A stretch of 8,481 bases of DNA. It comes from Odoribacteraceae bacterium (GTDB lineage Bacteria; Bacteroidota; Bacteroidia; Bacteroidales; Marinifilaceae). Numbering within the stretch: position 1 is the stretch's first letter; each line of letters opens with the position of its first letter. The DNA lies in assembly GCA_031267995.1 (NCBI GenBank), contig JAIRXZ010000177.1, positions 1 to 8,481 on the forward strand. Reading direction: 5' to 3'. The notes below the pieces were generated by a model, which was given only the letters and a program-made list of their open reading frames with translations, was not told where the DNA came from and did not search any database. Below, piece by piece: positions 1 through 6,018 of the stretch. Both the position numbers and the translations under genes were made by a program.

Positions 1-68
1 TGTTGCGCGTCGCGTAGTGCCCCGGCGGCGATCCGGGCGCGTTGCCACGGGGGAATTTCGCCGAAAAC

Positions 69-119
69 GCGCGCGGTTTTACATCAATCGCGGGCACGAT
101 CAAGTTGACCGAGGGCACG
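69..119 (+). repeat. Left arm of a 51-bp terminal inverted repeat bounding the 21-bp array
   Basis: This arm matches the reverse complement of 257-307 at 48 of 51 positions by hand alignment, without gaps. It starts in GCGCGCGG-TTTT, runs through ATCAATCGC (83-91), and includes the first 21-bp unit and the start of the second. The match extends outside the tandem units, so repeat periodicity alone does not explain it. The two arms define a 239-bp palindromic element. Confidence 0.85.
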
Positions 120-301
120 TTTAAGTTGACCGTGGGCACGATCAAGTTCGTCGCGGGCACGTTTGATTTCATCGTGGGCACGATCAAATTGACCGTGGGC
201 ACGATCAGGTTCATCGTGGGCACGATCAAGTTCATCGTGCCCGCGTTTAAGTTCATCGTGCCCACGGTCAACTTGATCGTGCCCGCGATTGATTTAAAAG
301 C
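92..301. repeat. Tandem array of ten 21-bp units with a linker polarity switch
   Basis: Units begin at 92, 113, 134, 155, 176, 197, 218, 239, 260 and 281 with no spacer. The first seven begin GGGCACG. The last three begin GCCC, the reverse complement of GGGC, with no change in period. Better-conserved units have the form GGGC-ACGAT-N7-ATCGT, so each contains its own small dyad. At the junction this gives a clean hairpin: GGGCACGAT (218-226), a 7-base loop, and ATCGTGCCC (234-242). The last unit decays into AT-rich sequence after about 293. Twenty-one bp is about two helical turns, so equivalent bases lie on one DNA face. One reading frame on each strand is open through the array, but nothing else suggests translation. 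Bases 1-68 and 308-331 on either side hold nothing I recognise. Function is unknown; this is not a CRISPR because no unique spacers exist. Confidence 0.9.
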
Positions 302-307
302 GCGCGC
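257..307 (-). repeat. Right arm of the 51-bp terminal inverted repeat
   Basis: Read on the minus strand this repeats the left arm (69-119) with three mismatches, including the AT-rich edge (GCGATTGAT at 285-293) and the GCGCGCG outer edge (301-307). It ends 24 bp before the stop codon of the OstA-like gene, so the element lies directly downstream of the envelope operon and could fold at the 3' end of its transcript. No standard stem plus U-tract terminator is visible there. Confidence 0.85.
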
Positions 308-331
308 TATTAGCGGCGGCTTGGGCGGGCG

Positions 332-1918
332 CTATTCCGGGGTGGTGGGAGTTTCGGGTTGTTTTTCCCCTTCGGGGGAGCGGGTGGAGTAGATGTCGTG
401 CTTGTCGACGGGGCGGAGATACTCCAGCCACGTGAAGTTTTTCAGGCGCGTCTCCTTGGGTTCCACCATGAAGAGGGGGGTGATGGTGCCGTCGCCGTTG
501 TCGTAGTAGGTGATGTCCGTGATTTGTCGCTCGTTGATCCTGATCTTGATGCGGGGAGCGGAGGCGCTGTGGGGGCCGTAGTATATCCCGTTGTCGTCGA
601 CGAAGTAGATGGTTTCGCCGTTGCCGTCGGCATCGATTTGGTATATTTCGTTCTCGTGAAAGTAGCCGGTGAGCGTCCGCCCGGTGATCTGGTCGAACAT
701 CTCGGTTTGTTCTCGGCGGGCGATCATGGTGGCGTCGTTGGTGAGGCGAAACTCCCTGGCCTTGCCGTTGGCGGTGGTGAAGGAGATGCGTTCCCCCTTG
801 AGTTGGTTGCCGTTAGCCCAGGCGATGGGTTCGCGGTAGAGGGTGATGGTGGAGTCGCTGGCGAGGTACACCATGGAGTCGCAGACGCCCTGGAGGTCGC
901 GGCTGAAGAAGCGGACGTGGTGGTGTGCGCGGAGGACGTCGCGGTCGAGGCTGTCCTTTTGCATGAAGAGGGTGTCGCCGTGCACGAAGAGGGAGTCGGC
1001 CTCGCCGACGAGGATGAGGAGGGCGTCGCGGGTGACGCGCGAAAGGTTGGCGAGCTGGTCGGTTTCAGCGAAATCTCCCTTGACGATGACGTTGTTGACG
1101 GTGTCGTGTATGGTGACGCGGTTGTGCATGACGACGAGCTGTCGGATGCTGTCCATGACCATCGTGTCGGCGGTGACGGTGTATGAGGTGTGGGTGACGA
1201 GGTTGTTTTTGTATAGTTCGGCGTGGCCGATGGCGGTGTCGTACCAGCCGTCCTCGGAGTAGAGGGTGTTGTTTTTTTCGCCTTTCCCGTTCATGAGTGT
1301 TGGGCCGACGAAGGTGACGGTGTTGGTGGCGGTGCTGTATTTGAGGGTGTCCGAGAGGATGGTGTATTCGGGGGAGTTGACCGTGACGGAGTCGACGAAG
1401 TTGGCGATTTTGGTTTGGGTGAAGTAGTAGCCGCGGCGGCTGTCGAGGGTGTTTTTGGCGTCGACGAGGTGTCCGTTGTTGAAGTAGTAGCCCAAGTCCC
1501 AAATCCCGTCGTAGTCGAGGAAGTTGGTGGTGAGGGTCATGCTGGGGTCTTGGAGGGTGACGTTCCCGCGTACTTGGGTGAAGCGGGTGTTTCCGTCGTA
1601 GTGGATGTAGTTGCCGCGGAGGTGTATGCTGTCGTTTTGGATGGCGCGGACGTGGCCGAATGCCTCGACGATGTTGTCGGGGTGGCGGTAGAGGCTGTCG
1701 CACCACACGCGCAGGTTGTCGTGGGTCATGTAGACGCTGCCGGTGAACCTGTCGGGGCGTCCCTGCGTTCCTCCCCTGAGGAGGTCGGAGGTGATGTTGA
1801 TCTTGATCTTCTCCTGCCCTTGCGCCGAGGCGTCGCGCGCGCTTCCCGCCAGCAGGAGAATGATCGCGATCAGCAGGTTACTTAATCCAGCCCCCTTGTC
1901 GCAGTGTTTCGTTGGCAT
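332..1918 (-). CDS. OstA-like (LptA/LptD N-domain family) periplasmic protein
   Basis: A 528-residue exported protein with OstA/LptA-type beta-jellyroll sequence, the fold that carries lipopolysaccharide across the periplasm. Residues 14-24 form a hydrophobic signal segment, with probable cleavage after the DASA motif at residue 32. Repeated short beta-strand patterns typical of OstA domains run from about 40 to 170 (for example GSVYMTHDNLRVWCDSL, 60-76, and VRGNVTLQDP) and recur at about 240-400 (VTADTMVMDS, LKGERISF). The tail (about 510-528) is rich in Pro, Thr and Glu and probably disordered. The ATG at 1918 lies inside the end of surA, a 41-bp overlap in another frame; I see no alternative ATG, GTG or TTG that keeps the signal peptide. 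Being last in an operon with surA fits a role in outer-membrane or LPS assembly. That role is inferred from family and context. It is far longer than classical LptA and lacks an obvious LptD barrel. Confidence 0.85.
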   Translation of the reverse strand: MPTKHCDKGAGLSNLLIAIILLLAGSARDASAQGQEKIKINITSDLLRGGTQGRPDRFTGSVYMTHDNLRVWCDSLYRHPDNIVEAFGHVRAIQNDSIHLRGNYIHYDGNTRFTQVRGNVTLQDPSMTLTTNFLDYDGIWDLGYYFNNGHLVDAKNTLDSRRGYYFTQTKIANFVDSVTVNSPEYTILSDTLKYSTATNTVTFVGPTLMNGKGEKNNTLYSEDGWYDTAIGHAELYKNNLVTHTSYTVTADTMVMDSIRQLVVMHNRVTIHDTVNNVIVKGDFAETDQLANLSRVTRDALLILVGEADSLFVHGDTLFMQKDSLDRDVLRAHHHVRFFSRDLQGVCDSMVYLASDSTITLYREPIAWANGNQLKGERISFTTANGKAREFRLTNDATMIARREQTEMFDQITGRTLTGYFHENEIYQIDADGNGETIYFVDDNGIYYGPHSASAPRIKIRINERQITDITYYDNGDGTITPLFMVEPKETRLKNFTWLEYLRPVDKHDIYSTRSPEGEKQPETPTTPE

Positions 1919-3212
1919 ATTCGTCGTCGATGTGGATGTAGGTGTTGGCTTGTTTTTCCTTGATCCACTTTTGGATCACGATGTTTGTTTTTTCTTCCTG
2001 CAGTTGGTTTTGGAAGAAGAGCCAGTCCTCCTCCAGGTTTGCCTTGTGTTCGGGGTAGAAGGCCTTCAGGCGGATGATCTTGTACTCGTCTTGCCCGCGG
2101 CTGCCGTCGAGGAAAGGTTCCGATATTTCGCCCACGGCCAGGCGGTTGACCTGCCTCGCCATTTCGCCGCGCACGAGTTCGCGGAAGAGCTTGGAGTCGG
2201 ACTGGTCGTTGAGCACCAGGCCGCCGTTGTTGCGGGTGTTTTTGTCCTGGGATACCTGGGCGGCAACCTGGTCAAAGGGGAGGTTCTCGTCCCGGATGAA
2301 GCGGGCGATGGAGTCCAGCTTGGCGATGGCTTCCTGGCGTTCCTTCTCCTCGATTTTGGGGCGCAGCAGGATTTGGCGGACGTTGATCAGCTCGCCCTGG
2401 CGGTCGATGTACTGGATGATGTGGAAGCCGGCGTCCGTCTCCACGATCCTGGATATCCGGCCGGGTTTGAGGCTAAAGGCGGCGTCGGCGAACTCCGGCG
2501 TCATGTCCATTTTCGACTGGTAGCCCAGCTCGCCTCCCCTGACGGCCGATTCCCCGTCCTCGGAGTAGAGGACGGCGAGGCGGTTGAAGGTGGTCTCCCC
2601 GGAGAGGACTTGCTCGCGGAAGTCCCTGAGGCGGTTTCTGAGTTTTTCCTTTTCGGCGTCGCTGACGCGGGGTTTGACGACGATTTGCTGGATTTCGTAG
2701 CGCGTGGGGACGTCCGGCAGCGAGTCCTTGTCCACCTTTTGGTAGAAGAAGCGTATTTCGGAGGGGGTGCTTTTCACGTGCGACGTGATGCGATCCCGCA
2801 TCTCCACGGCGACGGCGTTTTCGTGGATGCGCTCGCGGAGGTCGTTCCTGATCTCCGGCATGGATTTTCCCCAGACGGCTTCCAGCCTCTCCTCGGATCC
2901 GATCCGGCGGACGTAGTCGCCGAGTTGCGCCTCCAGGTTCCGCGTCACCTGGTCGTCCGTGATGATGACGCTGTCCACCTTGGCCTGCGCCAGGAGGAGC
3001 TTCTGGGTGAGCATTCTTTGCAGCAGCATCGTCCGGTCGCGGTCGCTTCCCTCGATAACACCCTCGCGGTAGAGGTCGACGATCTCCCTTTCGATGTCCG
3101 ATTTCAGCACGATTTCGTCCCCCACGATGGCCACGATCTTGTCCACGGCGTTCTTCTGCGCGGACACGCTGGCCGCCGCGAGCAGGGATAGTAGTAAAAA
3201 TAGGTGTCTCAT
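1878..3212 (-). CDS. surA: Periplasmic chaperone / parvulin-type peptidyl-prolyl isomerase SurA
   Basis: A 444-residue SurA homologue, close to the usual family length, expected to escort unfolded outer-membrane proteins through the periplasm. A signal peptide (1-18, cleavage after SVSA) precedes the SurA N-terminal chaperone domain, which opens with VDKIVAIVGDEIVLKSDI (23-40) and runs to about 165. Parvulin domain 1 spans about 172-272 (GGELGYQSKMD at 227-237, GFHIIQYID at 262-270). Parvulin-like domain 2 spans about 275-385 (VRQILLRPK, then NNGGLVLN). The C-terminal helix (393-425) resembles the segment that packs on the chaperone core. In both domains the first-strand active-site His of canonical parvulins is Gln (QQIVV, RQILL), and domain 2 also lacks the distal His, so chaperone activity is more certain than isomerase activity. 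It lies 10 bp after the upstream lipoprotein gene and overlaps the OstA-like gene by 41 bp. The ATG at 3212 is chosen because the signal peptide starts there. Confidence 0.93.
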   Translation of the reverse strand: MRHLFLLLSLLAAASVSAQKNAVDKIVAIVGDEIVLKSDIEREIVDLYREGVIEGSDRDRTMLLQRMLTQKLLLAQAKVDSVIITDDQVTRNLEAQLGDYVRRIGSEERLEAVWGKSMPEIRNDLRERIHENAVAVEMRDRITSHVKSTPSEIRFFYQKVDKDSLPDVPTRYEIQQIVVKPRVSDAEKEKLRNRLRDFREQVLSGETTFNRLAVLYSEDGESAVRGGELGYQSKMDMTPEFADAAFSLKPGRISRIVETDAGFHIIQYIDRQGELINVRQILLRPKIEEKERQEAIAKLDSIARFIRDENLPFDQVAAQVSQDKNTRNNGGLVLNDQSDSKLFRELVRGEMARQVNRLAVGEISEPFLDGSRGQDEYKIIRLKAFYPEHKANLEEDWLFFQNQLQEEKTNIVIQKWIKEKQANTYIHIDDEYANETLRQGGWIK

Positions 3213-3222
3213 GATATGTTGT

Positions 3223-4071
3223 TTATTCGTGTATACTGACGAAATGTTTTCGCGTTCCCTCCTCGTTGATCTGCCGTTCGAGGTTCTCCTCGAACTCCAG
3301 CTTACGTTTGTTCAGCAGGATCAGTTCTATTTCCTGCTTGACGTAGCCGACGGGCGCCACTTCTCGATCCCTCACCATTTCGTTAATCTTGAGAAAGTAG
3401 TAGTTCTCGTCGTCCTCCATCTCCGCGCGGGAGTCGTTTTTATGTTTCTCCTCCCATGTTCCCTGGTCGACGGGGAGGAAGTTCAGCAGATACCTCAACT
3501 CTATCCACCGGTTGTTGAAGTTGTCAAACTTCTTGGCATGGGTAAGGCAGTACTCCTCCAGCGCGCTGAAGGCCTCCGGTTTGTCCGAGCGGAACCAGTC
3601 GCGGAAGCCGGCAATGTTCGCGGTCGACTTGGGGATGATGATCAGCAACGCCCGCACCACGGGGTGGTTCAGGACGAAGTTCACTTTGTTTTGGTCGTAA
3701 TAGGCGTCGATGTCGGCATCGCGCACGACCCTGTCCATCTTTTGCGCCACCAGCTTTCCCTTGTACTTGTGAATGAGGAGCGACGCGGAGTAGTCCTCCA
3801 CCTGCTTCCGGATGTCGTTTCGTTCCTCCTCCGTCAGGTTATCGACCGCTTTGGCCAGGAGTAACTCCTTTGTAATCCAGTTTCTGACGTACCCTTGCGC
3901 CATGTTCGCGCTGTCCTGCTTGGGCGTCCCCGCGGGGATAAAAGCCGCCACCTCGGACGCGTAGAGATACCTGTCCATGACCTTGGCCACCGACGCGCTA
4001 TCCCCCGCGAACTCCTTTTTGCACGCGCAGAGCGGGACGAATAGCAGTATAACAACGGGTAGAAACTTCAT
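3223..4071 (-). CDS. SurA/PpiC-related lipoprotein, putative periplasmic foldase
   Basis: A 282-residue lipoprotein. Residues 1-17 are a lipoprotein signal peptide ending in the lipobox LCAC, so Cys17 should be acylated. Residues 18-135 look like a helical SurA-type N-terminal region (SVAKVMDRYLYASEV, then a helical stretch ending DADIDAYYDQNKVNF, typical of the lead into a parvulin domain). VVRALLIIIPK (138-148) resembles the first parvulin strand, but the motifs that should follow (GG.LG, G.H) are absent, so the catalytic domain is degenerate. The C-terminus is strongly charged. An in-frame ATG at 4131 would add 20 residues, but I reject it because it lies upstream of the likely promoter (4092-4123) and would bury the signal peptide. 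As first gene of the operon ahead of surA, it probably assists envelope-protein folding. That function is inferred; it could be purely a chaperone. Confidence 0.75.
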   Translation of the reverse strand: MKFLPVVILLFVPLCACKKEFAGDSASVAKVMDRYLYASEVAAFIPAGTPKQDSANMAQGYVRNWITKELLLAKAVDNLTEEERNDIRKQVEDYSASLLIHKYKGKLVAQKMDRVVRDADIDAYYDQNKVNFVLNHPVVRALLIIIPKSTANIAGFRDWFRSDKPEAFSALEEYCLTHAKKFDNFNNRWIELRYLLNFLPVDQGTWEEKHKNDSRAEMEDDENYYFLKINEMVRDREVAPVGYVKQEIELILLNKRKLEFEENLERQINEEGTRKHFVSIHE

Positions 4072-4091
4072 AGCTTTTTTATTATGCGGGG

Positions 4092-4123
4092 CGAAAGTAA
4101 TAAAAAATAGCCGCACCACCAAC
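4092..4123 (-). promoter_or_regulatory. Candidate Bacteroidetes-type promoter of the envelope operon
   Basis: On the minus strand GTTG (4120-4123) and TACTTTCG (4092-4099) are separated by 20 bp. They resemble the -33 TTTG and -7 TAnnTTTG elements of Bacteroidetes primary-sigma promoters, with one mismatch in each. Transcription would start just upstream of the ATG at 4071, giving a leader of roughly 15 bases. This supports the shorter start of the lipoprotein gene. The match is by eye only. Confidence 0.5.
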
Positions 4124-4142
4124 CGCCGCACCGAATATTGGA

Positions 4143-4179
4143 AAAAGGCGGGGAGCGCCTTTTGAAAGGAAAGCGCTTT
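4143..4179. promoter_or_regulatory. Two adjacent palindromes in the divergent promoter region
   Basis: A perfect 8-bp inverted repeat, AAAAGGCG (4143-4150) and CGCCTTTT (4156-4163), encloses GGGAG. Seven bases later comes the 10-bp palindrome AAAGCGCTTT (4170-4179). The first overlaps the candidate -33 element of recQ and the second lies in the spacer before its -7 element, positions where a repressor could act. The first could also stop transcription running towards recQ, since its 3' arm ends in four T. Function is inferred from position. Confidence 0.45.
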
Positions 4180-4190
4180 TCGTAGCTTCG
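4161..4190 (+). promoter_or_regulatory. Candidate recQ promoter
   Basis: TTTG (4161-4164) and TAGCTTCG (4183-4190), 18 bp apart, resemble the Bacteroidetes -33 and -7 elements, with one mismatch in the second. The predicted start of transcription lies only about ten bases before the ATG at 4207, so the leader would be very short. A GGGAG at 4192-4196 is well placed as a weak ribosome-binding site but might fall at the edge of the transcript. This is a weak by-eye call. Confidence 0.35.
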
Positions 4191-4206
4191 CGGGAGATTA
4201 AACAAT

Positions 4207-6012
4207 ATGACAGAACGACAGAACATACCCGCGGAAACCTGCCGCGATCTCCTGAAACGATACTGGGGATACGACTCCTTCCGACCCCTGCAGGAGGAGG
4301 TTATCCACTCCGTCCTGGAGGGGCGCGATACCCTGGCGCTCATGCCCACCGGCGGGGGAAAATCACTCGCTTACCAGATACCGGCGCTCGTCATGGAGGG
4401 CATGTGCATCGTGGTGACCCCCCTGATTGCCCTCATGCGCGACCAGGTTACCGACCTTCGCCAGAGGGGCATCGCCGCCGAGGCGCTCTATACCGGCATG
4501 GAGTGGGAGACGCTGGAAACCATCACCAACAAGTGCCTCTACCACCGCGTCCGTTTCCTCTACGTCTCCCCCGAACGGCTATCCTCCCCCCGTTTCCGCG
4601 GGTACCTGTCGCGGATGCCCGTGACGCTCATCGCCGTGGACGAGGCGCACTGCATCTCGCAATGGGGCTACGACTTTCGCCCCTCTTACCTGCGCGTCGC
4701 CGAGATCCGCGAGTTCTTCCCGACGGCGCCCGTGCTGGCGCTGACGGCCACGGCTACCCCCGAAGTCGTCAAAGACATCCAGGAACGCCTGCACTTCCGG
4801 GAACCGCGCGCCCTCTCCACCAGCTTCCGCCGCGCGAACCTCTCCTACGTGGTGCGGGAAACCGAAAACAAACTGCCGGAAACCCGCGATATCCTGGCGA
4901 AAATCGGCGGGAGCGCCATCGTCTATGTCCGCCGACGGGAAACCGCGGAGGCCGTTGCCGATTACCTGAACCACTCCGGTCTTTGCGCCGATTTCTACCA
5001 CGCCGGCCTCTCCCTTCCCCGGCGCGAGCAGCGGCAAGTGGCCTGGAAAAGCGGGAAGCTGCCGATCATCGTCGCCACGAACGCCTTCGGGATGGGCATC
5101 GACAAGTCGAACGTCCGCGCGGTGGTGCACTACGATATCCCGGACAGCCCCGAAGCCTACTTCCAGGAAGCCGGTCGGGCGGGCAGGGACGGCCAGCGCG
5201 CCTACGCCGTCCTCCTCAGCGGAGCCACCGCGAGTTATACCCTGAAACGCCGCGCCGCGCAAGCCTTTCCCAAAAAAGAGTATATAAGGAGAGTCTACGA
5301 CGCCCTCTCCGACCATTTTTGCGTGGCCGAGGGAGGGGGAAACGGCATGGCCTTCGAGTTTCACATGGACACATTCCTCCACTACTTCAAGCTGAACAGG
5401 TATCTCACCCTCTCCTCGATAGAGATCCTCTCGCTGTGCGGCTACCTCGAACGCGCCACCGGCCTACACTCCCGCCCGCGAGTCACCTTCACCGTCCGCC
5501 GCGACCAGCTTTACGATATCGAGCTGGGCACCCCCCTCCTCGACCGCCTGCTGGAACTCCTCATGCGCCGATACCCCGGCATATTCGTCCAGGATGCCTA
5601 CATCAACGAGGAGGAGCTGGCCAACGACCTGGACGTTAACCCGCCCGGACTGCACGAGGCGCTCCTCGTCCTCTCCCGCCGCCGCGTCATCCGCTACATC
5701 CCCGGCGACGATTACCCCTGCATCGTCTACCAAATGCCCCGCCTTCCCTCCTCCTACCTCTCCTTTCCCCCGGCCGTCTACGCCACGCGGCGCGAGGCGC
5801 TCGCCCGACGGATAGATGCCATGTTGGACTATATCAAAAACGATACAACCTGCCGGCAGCTTATCCTCATGAAGTACTTCGGGCAAACGGAAAGGGAACC
5901 TTGTGGCACCTGCGATAATTGTATTGATGGGAAAAAAAGAAGAAGGACGGATGCCCCCTTCTTCGAAGAAGGAGAGGCGGCGACGGATATCCCCCTCGCG
6001 CCCCTGCCCTGA
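4207..6012 (+). CDS. recQ: ATP-dependent DNA helicase RecQ, short form without HRDC
   Basis: A 601-residue RecQ-family 3'-5' helicase of recombination and repair. Visible motifs in order are motif 0 (YWGYDSFRPLQEEVI, 19-33), Walker A (MPTGGGKS, 46-53), the DEAH box (145-148) with the RecQ aromatic loop (CISQWGYDFRPS, 149-160), motif III (ALTATAT, 178-184), motif V (ATNAFGMGIDKSNV) and motif VI (QEAGRAGRDGQ, 320-330). The zinc-binding cysteines are C549, C566, C569 and C572, with the same 16-2-2 spacing as E. coli RecQ. Here about 220 residues separate motif VI from the first cysteine, and a winged-helix-like stretch (about 466-498) comes before rather than after the zinc cluster. No HRDC domain follows; the last 25 residues are a basic then acidic tail. 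From memory this layout is common in Bacteroidetes RecQ proteins. It is transcribed divergently from the envelope operon and ends 6 bp from the stop of queE. Confidence 0.95.
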   Translation: MTERQNIPAETCRDLLKRYWGYDSFRPLQEEVIHSVLEGRDTLALMPTGGGKSLAYQIPALVMEGMCIVVTPLIALMRDQVTDLRQRGIAAEALYTGMEWETLETITNKCLYHRVRFLYVSPERLSSPRFRGYLSRMPVTLIAVDEAHCISQWGYDFRPSYLRVAEIREFFPTAPVLALTATATPEVVKDIQERLHFREPRALSTSFRRANLSYVVRETENKLPETRDILAKIGGSAIVYVRRRETAEAVADYLNHSGLCADFYHAGLSLPRREQRQVAWKSGKLPIIVATNAFGMGIDKSNVRAVVHYDIPDSPEAYFQEAGRAGRDGQRAYAVLLSGATASYTLKRRAAQAFPKKEYIRRVYDALSDHFCVAEGGGNGMAFEFHMDTFLHYFKLNRYLTLSSIEILSLCGYLERATGLHSRPRVTFTVRRDQLYDIELGTPLLDRLLELLMRRYPGIFVQDAYINEEELANDLDVNPPGLHEALLVLSRRRVIRYIPGDDYPCIVYQMPRLPSSYLSFPPAVYATRREALARRIDAMLDYIKNDTTCRQLILMKYFGQTEREPCGTCDNCIDGKKRRRTDAPFFEEGEAATDIPLAPLP

Positions 6013-6018
6013 AGAGGA

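Noticed and set aside
92..301. CRISPR array
   Set aside because: The 21-bp units are contiguous with no unique spacers, and no cas genes are present.
308..331. Intrinsic terminator after the OstA-like gene
   Set aside because: Only a 4-bp stem (CGCT/AGCG) is visible and no T-tract follows directly; too weak to call.
42..392. 116-codon plus-strand frame through the 21-bp array
   Set aside because: It needs a TTG start, overlaps the 3' end of the OstA-like gene, and is openable only because of the repeat period. I kept it as a coding-potential observation, not a gene.
359..1186. 275-codon open frame on the plus strand
   Set aside because: It is a shadow of the OstA-like gene. Its Val, Asp, Gly and Glu-rich composition reflects the reverse complement of a Thr/Asp/Asn-rich coding sequence.
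1743..3191. 482-codon open frame on the plus strand
   Set aside because: It runs antisense over surA, has low-complexity composition rich in Val, Leu, Asp and Gly, and shows no domain signature, while surA has clear domain motifs.
4072..4131. Upstream ATG at 4131 for the lipoprotein gene
   Set aside because: The 20 added residues lie ahead of a complete lipoprotein signal peptide and the extension spans the likely promoter.
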